The translations under genes and the position numbers were made by a program. A stretch of 64,000 nt of DNA from Chloranthus sessilifolius (Eukaryota; Streptophyta; Magnoliopsida; Chloranthales; Chloranthaceae), in contig CM037590.1 of assembly GCA_021018995.1 (NCBI GenBank), positions 80,260,097-80,324,096 of the forward strand. Direction: 5' to 3'. Positions 21,363 through 32,373 of this stretch are shown here, piece by piece. The first letter of the stretch is position 1. Each line of letters begins with the position of its first letter. The notes under the pieces were generated by a model. That model saw nothing but the letters and a program-made list of their open reading frames with translations. It made no database searches and was not told the DNA's origin.

Positions 21363-22952
21363 AAGGCTTGTAGGGGATGGGAAGGAGTGAATGGATGAGT
21401 GGTTTGTGGATGAATGATGTGCTGAGCTGGGTGCCCATTCTGGGGGTGTGGTTGGAGTGGCGGGATGCTGTAGGTGTGGTTTTGAGGAATGGAGTGGATT
21501 GGATTTTCCGTTGGAGGTGAGATGGGGGCATAAGGGGTATAGGTGAATGAAGGGTACTGGTGAAGGGGTAAGGGGTGGACGGGCCTTGGGTTTGATGGAT
21601 TTGGGCTTGATGATTTTGGAAAGCTTGGGTTGATGGTCCTTGGGTTTGATGAATTTGGGCTTGATGATTTTAGAAAGCTTGGGTTGATGGGCCTTGGGCC
21701 TGGATGTGAGGGTTGGTATGATTTTGGGCCAATGGGCCCTGTTCGGTTTGGGCTAATGGGCCATGTGGTTATTAGGTGTGGGGTGATGGGCCTTAGGCCT
21801 AGGTTTGATAGGTTTGGCTCCAAGGGCCCTGGTGGGTTTGGGCTTGGGCCCATGGGCCTTGAGGGTTTTCGGCCTGGGTCCGAGGCTGATGGATTTTGGC
21901 CCATGGGCCTTGAGGATTTTAGGCCTGGGTCTGATGGGTCTGGTGGGCTTAGGCCTGGGCCTGAGCTTGGGTTTGAGAGTGGGCTTGGGCCCATGGTTCT
22001 AAAGACATTTGGGCTTGGGCCCATGGATTTGTGTGGGTTTGGGCCTGAGATGAGTGGGCTTGGGCCTATTGGGCTTGGGCCTGGGCCTAAAATTGAGGTG
22101 GGGGATCTTGGACGGTATGAATGATGGGTGGTTGGGCATGGTGGTGAGGGAATGGGGTATGGAGGTTTTAGAGACCTAGATGTGGGGTTTGGAATGTAGG
22201 GCTCTGAGAGGTAGCCCATAAGGCATACATCATTCTCATGTCTTCCATTGAGGACATGGATTTAGGTGTGAGATTAGAGGGTGGCGGACCATTCACGGAT
22301 GGAAGGGGTCGGGTGAAATTGGGCATGACCCGGGTATGGGGGGTATGGGTGATTATGCTTGGAGGGTATGGATGTATGGCTATGGAAGATGGTGGGTTAC
22401 TGGTCATACCCTGGGAAAAGTTGGGCATGACCTGGGTAAATGGGGGGGTATGTTGGGATGTGGATGGGCCAAGTGATGTGGAAGGCATGTGAGATGAGGT
22501 GGATGGGATATAGGATGTAGGGGGCATGGATGATGAGGTAGATGGGACTTGGGAGGTAGGCGGGGGACGGGGCTCCCTATGGGGTCTTTAGGAGTAGGGG
22601 GGTGTTGTAAGGGTGTATGGATGAGAGATGGGGATGTATGGGTCGGTTGGTAAATGAGGGTTTCAGTAGGGGATGAGATGGGGGTATGTTAGGAAAATGT
22701 AAGGGTGGGAGATGGGGTGGATGCGAACACGGGTGCCCCAAATGGACCCGTGACATCGAATCGGGTTTGGGTGAAGGTGTTGAAGATCGGGTCTTCTCCT
22801 ATATGGGAATGGGATGGGGATGATGGCGAGGATGTATCGGCACTCGACATGATCCGCTGACGAGTGTTGCATCGATGTCTTGGGTAAGGGCCGAATACTT
22901 TCCTAGTTCTCCTTCTACGGGTTGGGTTTGAGGTCGCCGTAGTGACTGTCAC
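21212..22952 (-). pseudogene. TAT gag N-terminal proline/serine-rich region
   Basis: On the minus strand, starting near 22952 (MTVTTATSNPTRRRRTRKVF), this encodes a Pro/Ser/Gly-rich, low-complexity region. The longest frame is 22219-21212 with repeats of the type GPSPNPPGPLEPNLSN. The DNA shows repeated GGGCTTGGGCCC units on the plus strand (21700-22100). Several stops and frame changes occur between 22689 and 22168. The start is uncertain; the leader carrying palindromes lies about 400 bp upstream. Confidence 0.6.
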
Positions 22953-23359
22953 ACCGAAAGTATACGTATATACGGATTTTTTATTTTTCTATATATATAT
23001 ATATTTTTGGATTTTTCAAATGAAAATTATCTCCCCTATTTAAATGAATGATGATCAAGTGCCCTAGAAAATTTCCCGTCTCGGGTGATATATGTACCTT
23101 TAGTAGGTCCCACGGCGGGATCCGACACACTTCGGAAGAAGCGAAAGGGAACCCTTTCGTTCTATTGAAGGTGAGGGAAACCATGCAAACGACCCGATCC
23201 CCCGGAGCAAATCAATGAGAAGTCGCTTTCTTTTGACTGGGCGGGGGCATATTGGGCGTTACAGAATGCGGGAAGCTACTGTGGATACTAATACCACTAA
23301 TCGGGGAACTTGGGTGGTGGATTGGGCCTCAGATCGGGCTGCCTGAACCCAGTTTATAC

Positions 23360-23527
23360 TAGGCGTATGTATTATATACGCCTGACCAAAACTAGCAAAT
23401 TTGGCTGGGCGTATGTATTATATACGCCTGGCTTAAATCTGGGGATTTTGGCTGGGTGTATATATTATATACGCCTGAGTATTTCTGGGGATTTTTTGCC
23501 GGGAGTATTTAATATATACGTCTGGCA
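23360..23527 (-). promoter_or_regulatory. Palindrome cluster in TAT 5' leader, four copies
   Basis: Copies at about 23361-23386, 23405-23432, 23451-23478 and 23498-23526 have a period of 46-47 bp. They share the arms of the LTR and accessory-gene clusters with a few changes (GGCGTATGTA left arm in two copies, GGGTGTATAT in the third). They lie between the LTR and gag. Role unknown; I infer binding sites for the same factor. Confidence 0.85.
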
Positions 23528-24039
23528 AAAACTGTTCTTCCAGCTTTGTTTGACAGTGAACAGCAAGCCCACAATGAGTCTTTGGAACTGGTTTTCTGGG
23601 AGGGATGCTCCCGGGGACTGCTGTGTATGTTATCGGGTCACTCCGTTCCGCTTCCTAGGGATACACGGCTGAATTCAGGTTGTCTACGCTCTCACCATTG
23701 CGGGTTTTACGGCTTGATCGAAATTGGCAACCCAACCGATATACCTCTGGCGCAAGCGCCTTCTTAAGTACTGGAAGGGGTGGTTCTTTTCAGGATCATC
23801 ACCACTAGGGCTGCCACCTTACTGGGAATCGGGTAAGTTATATTTGTGCCTAAACCCCCTGAAAAACTACCCAAAATACGCAAAAACAGATTTGATTATG
23901 TCCCCACACTGTTGGTTCACTTTTAATTACAGATTTTTAAAGGGGAGTGAATTTAAGTCCAAATTCGGGTCAGGGATGACAAGCCCGTGCCGCCTCAACG
24001 GGCCGGCGTCCACTGTTAGGATATGACAAGAAGTTAAAA

Positions 24040-24385
24040 AAATGATGGGGCCAGTCAAGCGACTAGGCGGAAAATATAAAGTACTGAAATTTAAACTGAA
24101 TCATAAAGGTAAGTAAGAAAGGTGCCAGTCAAGTGACTAGGTGAAAATTGCTGAAATTCAAAGCCGAAACGTAGGGGTAAGTAAAAAGGTGCCAGTCAAG
24201 TGACTAGGCAAAAATTGCTGAAATTTAGAGCCAAAACGTAGGGGTAAGTAAAAAAGGTGTCAGTCAATTGACTAGGCAAAAATTGCTGAAATTTAAAGCC
24301 GAAACATAGGGGTAAATGAAAAAAAGGTGCCAGTCAAAGGACTAGGTAAAAGTACTGAAATTTAAAGCCAAAACGTAGGGGAAAG
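24040..24385. repeat. Tandem repeat, about 68-73 bp unit, five copies
   Basis: Units begin with GCCAGTCAAGTGACTAGGC, itself partly palindromic (AGTCA..TGACT), continue with AAAATTGCTGAAATTTAAAG and end in AGGGGTAAGTAAAAAGG. Starts lie near 24050, 24123, 24191, 24258 and 24329. Confidence 0.9.
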
Positions 24386-24498
24386 TATGTTAGTAAAAAC
24401 AACAAAAATGAAGGAAAAACAGCAGAAAATTAGAAAAAATAGTAATGGTTAGTAAAGATTAAAAAAAAGCCAACAAGAGGGGAAGCGGTAAGGTGATA

Positions 24499-24516
24499 TC
24501 CCCAGCAGAGTCGCCA
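24499..24516 (-). other. Primer binding site of the TAT element
   Basis: The minus strand reads TGGCGACTCTGCTGGGGA, two nucleotides inside the 5' LTR end. This form is typical of TAT/Ogre elements, for which a tRNA-Arg primer has been reported; I have not matched it to a tRNA sequence. Confidence 0.85.
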
Positions 24517-24518
24517 TC

Positions 24519-26122
24519 TGTGCAACCATAGATTCTCTCGAACCCGTCGCAGCGATGCTCTCGCGATGGAATGAAATGTAGAGTCGCTACCTAGAGCTTT
24601 TGGTGACCCGGGAAACCTTTAAATCAATATTTTGTGCACCGAAGTGCTAAATATGACTCTGATTTACCGGTCTTTGCCAAAGGATCTAGGGTAGGGGCTT
24701 CGGTTATCCATCAAGAAGGGTTTAGGCACCCGATCAACCCGCACGTAGTGATCTCTATCTATGGCAAAAATAAACAAACAAATTGGCGGAGCTTCCCCTT
24801 GCCCGAAGAAAATAAGGTCCTACCAAGTTTTGAGCCAAACCGAAATTTCGGCGGCGTAACAGCTTGAATCCTTGGACGGAGGAAACACCAAGAAGGTAGA
24901 GGAAGAGAGGGGTGAGCTGGAGCTCACGGGCCCTTATTGCACTGTGGAAGATCTTTGCTTCGGCATGCTTTCGATGGCTTTATATGGCTTAAACGGTAAG
25001 GGAATAGGTTCTAATGCTAGGATTTGATAGATAGGAAGTGCAGGATGAAGCCAGGGACAAAGCTTGACTAAAAAAGGGGTGATCTAATGGTTGAAATGGG
25101 TTGAAAGGGGTGAACTAAGCATGCTGGAATTCTGGTTGAAGAATGCAAAATAATATATATTTTTCTCTCACTAGGGCTCTCTCTCTTAAGCTTAGCTTTC
25201 AACCTTAATTTTTCAATCCTTTTGGGAAGAGGGGGTGCCTCTCTATTTATAGAGAAGAGGTGGGTTAGAGGATTACTTAAGAGCTAATTGGTTTAGCAAT
25301 TAGGTAATCCTCCATCTAAGGTTTTCTAGGTTTTTAGGGTCCTAGGGGTTTGGGGAACTGGTTTCAATGGCAGATGATGGGGTGAGACCATGAGTGACTC
25401 AAGGGTTGCATATAAGCTCAAAGGGGGTGCAACCAATCTTAAGACACCCACCTCAACCAAGGGGATTGTCAAAAGGTCAAACCAGATGGAGGAAATTTGA
25501 GCATTTGATGACGGTTACTATAGCTAAGCTTGGCGTATATATTACATACGCCCAATTTATGTACATTGATTTTCATGAAAACCAGAGGAGACCTGAGAAG
25601 GTGGGTGTCCGTGGTGGGCCCTACCTATGTTAGGCGTATGTATTATATACACCCAACCAAATTTGGCCCAAAAATCCCAAGTGTATATAATATATACACC
25701 TGACCAAAATGGGGCCAAATTTGCTGGGCGTATCTAATACATACGCCTGAGCAAAAGTTATGATTTTATGTGAAACTTCAATTGGCCATAACTTTCGAAC
25801 CATAACTCCAAATTGGGTAATCTTTGGCTTGCTGGAAAGCTGGAGAAGTCCTCCTTCCAACGGTATGGGGTTCCTCCTTAGAAATGGTTAATATAAAATT
25901 TTGTAGCTCTCCTCCCATCAATTGCTCAGAAGGGTTTAAGTTGAGTCTGGGAAGGGATCCTAGGGTTTAGGGGTGATTAAGGGAATGGTTCTAATGGGTT
26001 CAGGGTGATTCCTAAAGGTTTGGGTTGGTTCTTAAGGGTTCAAGGTGCCATCGGAAGCACAGGGGTATATCTCTCTCGGAGTACAGACTGATCAGGCCTT
26101 GGGCCGAATTTGGGTGTCTACA
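24519..26122 (-). repeat. 5' LTR of the TAT element
   Basis: A 1604-bp LTR homologous to 2776-4388. TATA box at 25243-25252 (minus strand CTATAAATAG) and palindrome cluster at 25528-25752. TG/CA ends and an adjacent GAGGA duplication confirm the border. Confidence 0.95.
25528..25752. repeat. Palindrome cluster in TAT 5' LTR, four copies
   Basis: Copies at about 25529-25555, 25632-25658, 25678-25704 and 25726-25752 correspond one to one with those in the other LTR. Substitutions differ between LTRs but the dyad remains readable in every copy. Confidence 0.9.
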
Positions 26123-26127
26123 GAGGA
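26123..26127. repeat. Target site duplication GAGGA (right copy)
   Basis: Partner of 2771-2775; Athila RT resumes directly after it. Confidence 0.95.
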
Positions 26128-27100
26128 CAACGAACTAATTCCTACAAAATTTCAAACAAGTTGGAGAGTGTGTATCGATGATCAGAAGTTAAATTTGATG
26201 ACAAGAAAAGATCACTTTCCACTCCCATTTATCGATCGGATGTTAGAAAGACTGGTCGGGCATGATTACTATTGCTTCCTCGATGGCTATTCCGGTTATA
26301 ACTAAATAGTCATTGCACCTGAGGATAAAGAGAAAACCACATTCACATTCCCTTTTGGTACTTTCTCCTACCGATGAATGTCGTTTGGGCTTTGTAATGT
26401 ACCAGCTACATTCTAAAGATATATGTTGAGTATTTTTTCAGATATGGTCGAACGATTCCTCGAAGTTTTCATGGACGACTTCTCGATCCATGGAAAAATT
26501 TTTGCTGAATGTTTGAATCATTTGTCGCTAGTGCTTGCACAATGCCAGGAGAAGAACCTTATTCTTAACTGGGAAAAATGTCACTTCATGGTTAAAGATG
26601 GCATTGTTTTGAGACACATCATATCGTCCTAGGGTATCGAGGTCGATAACGCTAAAGTTGATTTAATTACCAATCTCCCACCACTGAGAACAGTTAAGGA
26701 AATCAGATCTTTTTTGGGACACACCAGTTTTTATCAGCGTTTTATTAAAGATTTCAGCAAGATAGCGCGACCACTATGCAACTTACTTTCAAAGGATGTC
26801 CCATTCCTCTTCGACGATAAATGTTTGCAAGCCTTTGAAACCATTAAGGCTGAATTGATAAAAGCTCCGATAATTTAATCTTCGAACTGGGACTTCCCGT
26901 TCGAAATCAGGTGCGACGCCTCTGATTATGCAATTGGAGCTGTTCTGGGACAGCAAATAGAAAAATTACCACATGTAATCTACTATATGAGTCGCACTCT
27001 CAATGATGCCTAGTTGAACTACTCGACCACCGAAAAGGAACTTTTGGCAGTAGTTTTCGCATTGGCTAAATTTTGATCCTATTTATTAGGGTCTAAGGTC
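26128..27100 (+). pseudogene. Athila-like RT (rest) and RNase H start
   Basis: This is the continuation of the RT gene after the TAT insertion. WRVCIDDQKLNLMTRKDHFP, YCFLDGYSGYN and MSFGLCNVPATF are RT palm blocks. The catalytic motif is FMDDFSIHG at about 26470, the Athila form of YxDD. RNase H begins with FEIRCDASDYAIGAVLGQQ (catalytic Asp, about 26905) and STTEKELLAVVFALAKF. All blocks stay in frame 2, with in-frame stops at 26303, 26373, 26414, 26630, 26876, 27011 and 27074 regions, so it is dead. Confidence 0.9.
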
Positions 27101-28636
27101 GTGGTATTTACAGATCACGCTGCTCTGCGTTATCTATTCGCTAAGAAAGATGCTAAAGCACGCTTAATCAGATGGATCTTGTTGTTGCAAGAGTTCGACT
27201 TGGAAATCAAAGACAAGAAAGGCTCAGAATATGTGGTGGCAGATCACTTGTTAAGAATTATTATTAACAAATCTGACGACCCTGTTCAGATCTTGGAGCA
27301 CTTCCCGAATGAACAGTTGTTCGGGATTGATTGCCCACCTTGGTATGCAGATCTTGTCAATTACCTAGTCACCGAGCAATTACCTCACCAATGGTCTAAG
27401 AATGAGAAATCCATTTTCTTAGCTCGGGTGAAACACTACTTTTTCGAAGATCCATATTTATTCAAATATTATCTCGATCAATTCATACGAAAATGTATTC
27501 CTGAATCTGAGCAACCACAGATCATCTCGTTCTGTCATGAGTTAGCTTGTGGAGGTCACTTTAGTTCCAAGAAGACTACAATAAAGATCCTCCAAAGTAT
27601 TTTTTACTGGCCGACAATCTTTAAAGATTGTCATCAGCATTGCAAATCTTGTCACAATTGTCAAATGCTGGGTCGGATCTCAAAGCGCAACATGATGCCG
27701 CTGAATCCAATTTTAGAAGTTGAATTGTTTGATGTTTGGGGGATCGATTTTATGGGTCCTTTTCCAAAGTCGTTTGGAAATATGTTCATCTTCGTCGGGG
27801 TTGATTATGTCTCAAAATGGGTTGAGGCTGTGGCATGTAAAATGAATGATCACAAAGTAGTAATCAAATTCCTAAAGGATCAAGTGTTTTCATGTTTTGG
27901 TATTCCAAAGGCGATAATCAGTGATGGTGAAAAGCACTTTTACAATAAAGTGTTTACCCAATTAATGAAGAAATATGGTGTCACACATAAAGTTGATACA
28001 CCATACCATCCTCAGACAAGTGGCCAAGTTGAAGTCTCTAATCGGAAACTTAAGCGGATTTTAAAGAAGACAATCCATCCAAACCGTAAAGATTGGTCGC
28101 TAAAACTGAATGACACATTGTGGGCGTATCGAACTGCTTTTAAAACTCCGATTGGCATGTCGCCTTATCGGTTGGTTTTTGGTAAAGGTTGTCACCTCCC
28201 GGCTGAACTGGAACATCGAGCATTTTGGGCCATTAAGTCATTGAATTTTGATCACCTGAAATCTGGCACCCAGAGGGGTTTGAAAATAAATGAATTGGAA
28301 GAAATCCGTGCTGACACATATGACTGTGCTAAATCGTACAAGGACCGTATGAAATGGGTTCATGATCAATCTATTCTACATAAATCTTTTGTTGTTGGTC
28401 AACAAGTTCTACTATATAATTCTCGACTTCACCAATTTTCAGGGAAACTAAAAACCCGTTGGAGTGGTCCATTCAAAATCTCTCGAATATTCCCCAATGG
28501 GGCAGTTGATGTCATCAATCCGAGATACGAGAATGTTTTTCGAGTTAATGGTCAAAGGTTAAAACCGTTCCTCGAGGATGCAATTGCATTCCCTGACACT
28601 CTTTCCTTGAGTGATCCAATGGCTCACCCTGACTGA
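27101..28636 (+). CDS. Athila-like RNase H end and integrase, uninterrupted frame
   Basis: A 511-residue open frame that is the C-terminal half of pol; the ATG is internal ([20 protein letters not shown] is mid RNase H). The integrase zinc domain ([11 protein letters not shown] ... CKSCHNCQ), the [14 protein letters not shown] Asp, the SDGEKHF Asp (usual form SDGGTHF) and the Glu in [12 protein letters not shown] are all present. [13 protein letters not shown] is the C-terminal DNA-binding module. It stops at 28634-28636, the natural end. It is surprising to see the longest intact frame here while upstream pol has seven stops. Without upstream pol it cannot support transposition. Confidence 0.9.
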   Translation: MVFTDHAALRYLFAKKDAKARLIRWILLLQEFDLEIKDKKGSEYVVADHLLRIIINKSDDPVQILEHFPNEQLFGIDCPPWYADLVNYLVTEQLPHQWSKNEKSIFLARVKHYFFEDPYLFKYYLDQFIRKCIPESEQPQIISFCHELACGGHFSSKKTTIKILQSIFYWPTIFKDCHQHCKSCHNCQMLGRISKRNMMPLNPILEVELFDVWGIDFMGPFPKSFGNMFIFVGVDYVSKWVEAVACKMNDHKVVIKFLKDQVFSCFGIPKAIISDGEKHFYNKVFTQLMKKYGVTHKVDTPYHPQTSGQVEVSNRKLKRILKKTIHPNRKDWSLKLNDTLWAYRTAFKTPIGMSPYRLVFGKGCHLPAELEHRAFWAIKSLNFDHLKSGTQRGLKINELEEIRADTYDCAKSYKDRMKWVHDQSILHKSFVVGQQVLLYNSRLHQFSGKLKTRWSGPFKISRIFPNGAVDVINPRYENVFRVNGQRLKPFLEDAIAFPDTLSLSDPMAHPD

Positions 28637-30904
28637 GAAATTCATATGGTCGAGCTATCGACATTAAACTAGCGCTCATTGAGAGGCAACCCAATTTTGT
28701 CACACAAAAAAATATATATAAAATAAAATAAAATAAAAATAAAAATTGTTACTTTAGGATTTAGAATTTCATTATTTCGTATGTTTAGTTCTAGAATATT
28801 AGTTTTTCATTTAGTTTAGGTTGTTTTTAACTCCCTAATTAGTGTAGCCACATTACCTTCAATAAATTTTTGGTCATGTTCCAATTTGATGCGCATATTC
28901 TCTGCCCCTGATCTTTGTGTTGAGGTACTTTTCAACAGATCTGGGGTGCAATACCTATTTCAATCAATGAGGACATTGTCATTTTTCAGTTTGGGGGTAT
29001 GTATGGTTATCTATCTTTCATCACTTATTTTCTATTGAAAAAAAAAAAAAAAATCTCAATCAATCGACAATGAAGGTAGATTAATCGACCATCCACTCTC
29101 GATCAATCGACTTCTTCAAGTCAATTAATCAATAGTAGTACAAAAAAAAAAAAAAAAATTTAATATATATATATTTATTTGGAGCCATCACCCACATTAT
29201 TTTGTGATAGTTTTCAAACTTTAGTTGATGATGCATGTGAATTTAATCTTGAGAATATTGATGTCATATTTTGATTACTTGTATCTAGAATGATGAAACT
29301 TAATGTGATATTTTGTGGATGACTCTGAAATTCATGCTTAGATATTAATTTTTTACACTTATACCAAGCAAAGACTTAGAAATCGATGAACTGTTTTGAA
29401 CGTTGAATCTTAGGTTCTTAGTGGAGACTAAACCCGGTGAGCTTTAGAGCTAATTTCCCGTCATTGATGAGTGGATACATAAACTCGAAGTTTTTCTTCG
29501 AATACGAATTATTTTGCATGATCTCATACACTTCACTTTGGCTTGTGACTTTGCATGTAATCAAATTCATATTACTGTGTTAGAGCGTACTGTATATCTA
29601 CTCAAGACAAATAGGCAAGGTTACTATCTTTTAAGGACATGATTGAAGGCCATCTTTGGCTCGTTTGTGCTTAAAATGCCCCACCTCAAATAAATTTATC
29701 CTTCTAGTACCCCTTTGAGCCTATTAAAAAATTTACCTTTACACATTCTTTTATGAGTCACATTAACCTTTAACCCTTCACCATTTCTGAAAATTCAGCT
29801 TTACCCTTCTTATTTCTGAGAAATTAGGAACGAGGGATGAGAATGAACGAAAATAGAGTAAGTGGAGAGATACCGAGTTGTGGTGTTTACTGAGAGTGTA
29901 TGGCAAAAATATAAAAAAAGGGGGGAGAAAAAGAAAAAGAAAACTGTGAAAAATAATAAAAAATATGAGGTGCTTCAAGAAAATGAAATTCAAAAGAAGA
30001 AAAAGGAGTGAGAAAGGAAAAGAAAGTTGAGAAAAATGGAAAAATATTGAGAAAAGATAGCGAAAGATTAGAAAAGAAAAAGAGAAGAAATAGAAAAATC
30101 CAAAGTTAGTTCCTTTTCCAATTGCTCAAAAATTTTGAATCCCAACTTCCAATTCTTTCTTACCCTTTCCTAAGCCCCATTACAACCCTACAAAAGACCT
30201 TCATGATCCAATCTTGCATTGGTAACTGCCTTGTGGAGAGTAAATATGTGATACTTATGGCACTTGATATGACATGCAGAGGATATACAAGTATCTTCTT
30301 ATAAGAATTATTTTTGTTCATTAATTGCATCGTGTTTCATTTATCATGTGAGACCTTTTTGCTTACTTTGTATTGATCTCTCACATGTGTGCGAAAACTT
30401 ACCCATCATCGAAGTGTTTATATTTCAAGAGTATACTTAAAGTGAGGATTGAGTCGAAATAACAGATCCGATGGTTTCCCGTTTGGACTAGTTCTTAGAT
30501 GGATGAATCTTGGTTTGGGTATGCACACACTTCACGTTTAGGCATGAATGGATGAGTTATCTAACAATTTGAGCATTAGATTAATTTGAATGGACACTAG
30601 CATGATTGATATGATATTAATATTTAAGATTGATAATTCACATATTGAAGCAATTAATGTTTTTGTTTTTGAATGGTTTATATGTTACAAAAATCATGTT
30701 TTGAAAACTCAATTTTTTCGATGGTTTGAAATTTTTGAAAGTTTGTGGGTAACTTCACTGTAAACCCTCAGGAGACACAACTCCTCCACTAGGGATCACC
30801 TAGGGGTTTAAAGGCTTGTTGCACAGGCTAAGTGTAATCGTGCTCCGTACGAAAGTGACATTTATTTTCTTTAGTTTGTTTTGCTCAAGGACTAGCAAAG
30901 TGTA
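28637..30904 (+). other. Athila 3' non-coding region
   Basis: In Athila elements this interval can hold an env-like or other accessory ORF; I see no surviving one. It holds a palindrome cluster (29055-29136) between poly-A runs, a purine-rich tract (29905-30110) and 30746-30904, whose sequence recurs inverted at 41487-41680 in the aberrant family D element. Confidence 0.65.
29055..29136 (+). promoter_or_regulatory. Palindrome cluster in Athila internal region
   Basis: Sites include GTAGATTAATCGACC (29076-29090), TCGATCAATCGA (29099-29110) and TCAATTAATCAA. They match the GGTCGATTAATCGACC motif of the LTR in weaker form. Position after integrase mirrors the accessory-gene clusters of the TAT and Tekay elements. 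Confidence 0.65.
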
Positions 30905-30916
30905 GGTTTGGGGGTG
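30905..30916 (+). other. Athila polypurine tract
   Basis: GGTTTGGGGGTG immediately precedes the LTR start TGATGAGTAG. The same tract precedes a family D LTR in inverted form at 41487-41498. Confidence 0.85.
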
Positions 30917-31302
30917 TGATGAGTAGTGAAATATGATGATATTTCACCCCTAAATACATACATTTAGCCATCCGATGAAGGCTATCTGATGAGAATTACT
31001 AGATTTGAAGTGTTACAGGCAAATACAATCCAAGTGCATAAAACAGCCCAAGAATTCCGAAAATAATGTCAAAACACTTTAACCTTGGGTCATCGAGAAC
31101 TTAGTACAACTTGCAGCTTAATTTGGACCTTCAAGACGTCAGATTTATGAACTTTCTAAAACATAAAAGTTGTAGGGCTTTCTGTCATATTTCCAATGCC
31201 ATAAGAATCATGTCAATCTGAATTCGGAGTAGATAGTTATGGTCGATATATCGAGGCAGTGTCTGATGCAAAGTTGGGCGGAAGTTCACGAAAATCTGGG
31301 AA

Positions 31303-31517
31303 GGTCGATTAATCGACCTTACACTCGATTAATCGAGGAAAGTGACGGAGTCTGGCACAAAAAGTACCTTTTTGGTTGAAAAATTATAGGAGGTCGATTA
31401 ATCGACCTTACACTCGATTAATCGAGGTAAGCAAAGAAGTTTGAAACAGAAGTGACTCTGTAGTGCAGATTTTTAGGAGGGTCGATGCATCGACCCTATA
31501 AGGTCAATTAATCGACC
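31303..31517 (+). promoter_or_regulatory. Athila LTR palindrome cluster, six sites
   Basis: Perfect 16-bp GGTCGATTAATCGACC at 31303-31318 and 31392-31407; CTCGATTAATCGAG at 31324-31337 and 31412-31425; GGGTCGATGCATCGACCC at 31479-31496; GGTCAATTAATCGACC at 31502-31517. They occur as pairs with a repeat of about 88 bp. The last site is 40 bp before the TATA-like TATTTAAA. Confidence 0.9.
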
Positions 31518-31556
31518 CTGACTTTTCGAGCCAGGAAACCTACGCGACTTGGAGAG

Positions 31557-31564
31557 TATTTAAA
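31557..31564 (+). promoter_or_regulatory. Athila LTR TATA-like box
   Basis: TATTTAAA, followed by GCCAAACC, immediately downstream of the palindrome cluster. Confidence 0.6.
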
Positions 31565-32030
31565 GCCAAACCAACAACTCGAGAGCTGGATTAGAGTTTT
31601 AATTTTTTTACACACGTAGAGATAGAGATTTTTTATTCTTTTTGAGAGCTTTGTTCCTTTAACCTTTTTAGCATTCCTTTCTTCAAGAATATTGTTTTTA
31701 TTCAATTGATTCCTAGTTTAAATTTAAATATTAGTAGAGAGCATTTTCAATTTCATTTCTAAAGATCATTACACTTGTGGATCAAGCTTGGATCAAAGAA
31801 TTCCTATTGAAAGTTGAGGTATTTTTAATTAATTAGATTAATGTTATTTTTCAGTTATTATTTATTTATGTCATTTAATTACAACATGTGTGGCTAATTT
31901 CTTAGGGATGGGGATCTAATGATTCCCATTCGAGGGATGTACTTCTAATAATATGAATCTAGGATTAAAATATGAGATCTTATTTTATGGTTGTTATGCT
32001 ATCATAAATGGATAAAATTTTCGCTACTAA

Positions 32031-32373
32031 CTGAGATCGAGTGTGCCGAGTCATGCCCTGGATCTCAGATCTATAACGGTAATTTTATCCCAATCATTGT
32101 TATATGATCTTTTTATTTTTATCGTGTAGATTTACTTATGATTACGATCTAGGATCGAGTGTGCCAAGTCATGCCTTGGATCTTGGATCAGTAATGGTAA
32201 TTTGATCTTATTTACTCCCTAATTTAAAATCAAGTGTGCCGAGTCATGCCCTTAATCTCAGATCTATGGTGGTATTCTTATTGGAATTTTTACCCACTTT
32301 GGGGATGATTTTTATTTAAAATCTGAGATCAAGTGTGCCGAGTCATGCCCTTGATCCGAGATCTATATATGGA
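32031..32373 (+). repeat. Four stem-loop repeats in the Athila LTR
   Basis: Each copy has arms of the type CTGAGATC and GATCTCAG around a conserved loop AGTGTGCCGAGTCATGCCC. Copies at 32031-32068, 32146-32190, 32226-32265 and 32320-32373 with variable spacers of 35-80 bp. Loop sequence is better conserved than the spacers, suggesting function at RNA or DNA level. Confidence 0.85.

Larger units (their letters stand above)
22953..24498 (-). other. 5' leader of the TAT element
   Basis: This region lies between the primer binding site and gag. It holds a 5-copy tandem array (24040-24385) and a palindrome cluster (23360-23527). 23537-24030 has no recognisable gene. Confidence 0.7.
2776..26122 (-). 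mobile_element. TAT/Ogre-lineage Ty3/gypsy element with antisense accessory genes
   Basis: This is a complete element of about 23.3 kb bounded by two LTRs and a GAGGA duplication. The structural genes run on the minus strand from gag (near 22952) to integrase (13675). Dual RNase H domains, a G-patch next to the protease and PBS TGGCGACTCTGCTGGGGA place it in the TAT lineage, to which Ogre and Retand belong. Accessory genes between integrase and the 3' LTR lie on the plus strand, that is, antisense to the genomic RNA, a known TAT habit. The first 120 LTR positions differ at about 14 sites, so this is not a recent insertion. Confidence 0.93.

Noticed and set aside
21630-22124. Gly/Leu-rich ORF on the plus strand
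   Set aside because: Antisense shadow of the proline-rich gag region of the TAT element.
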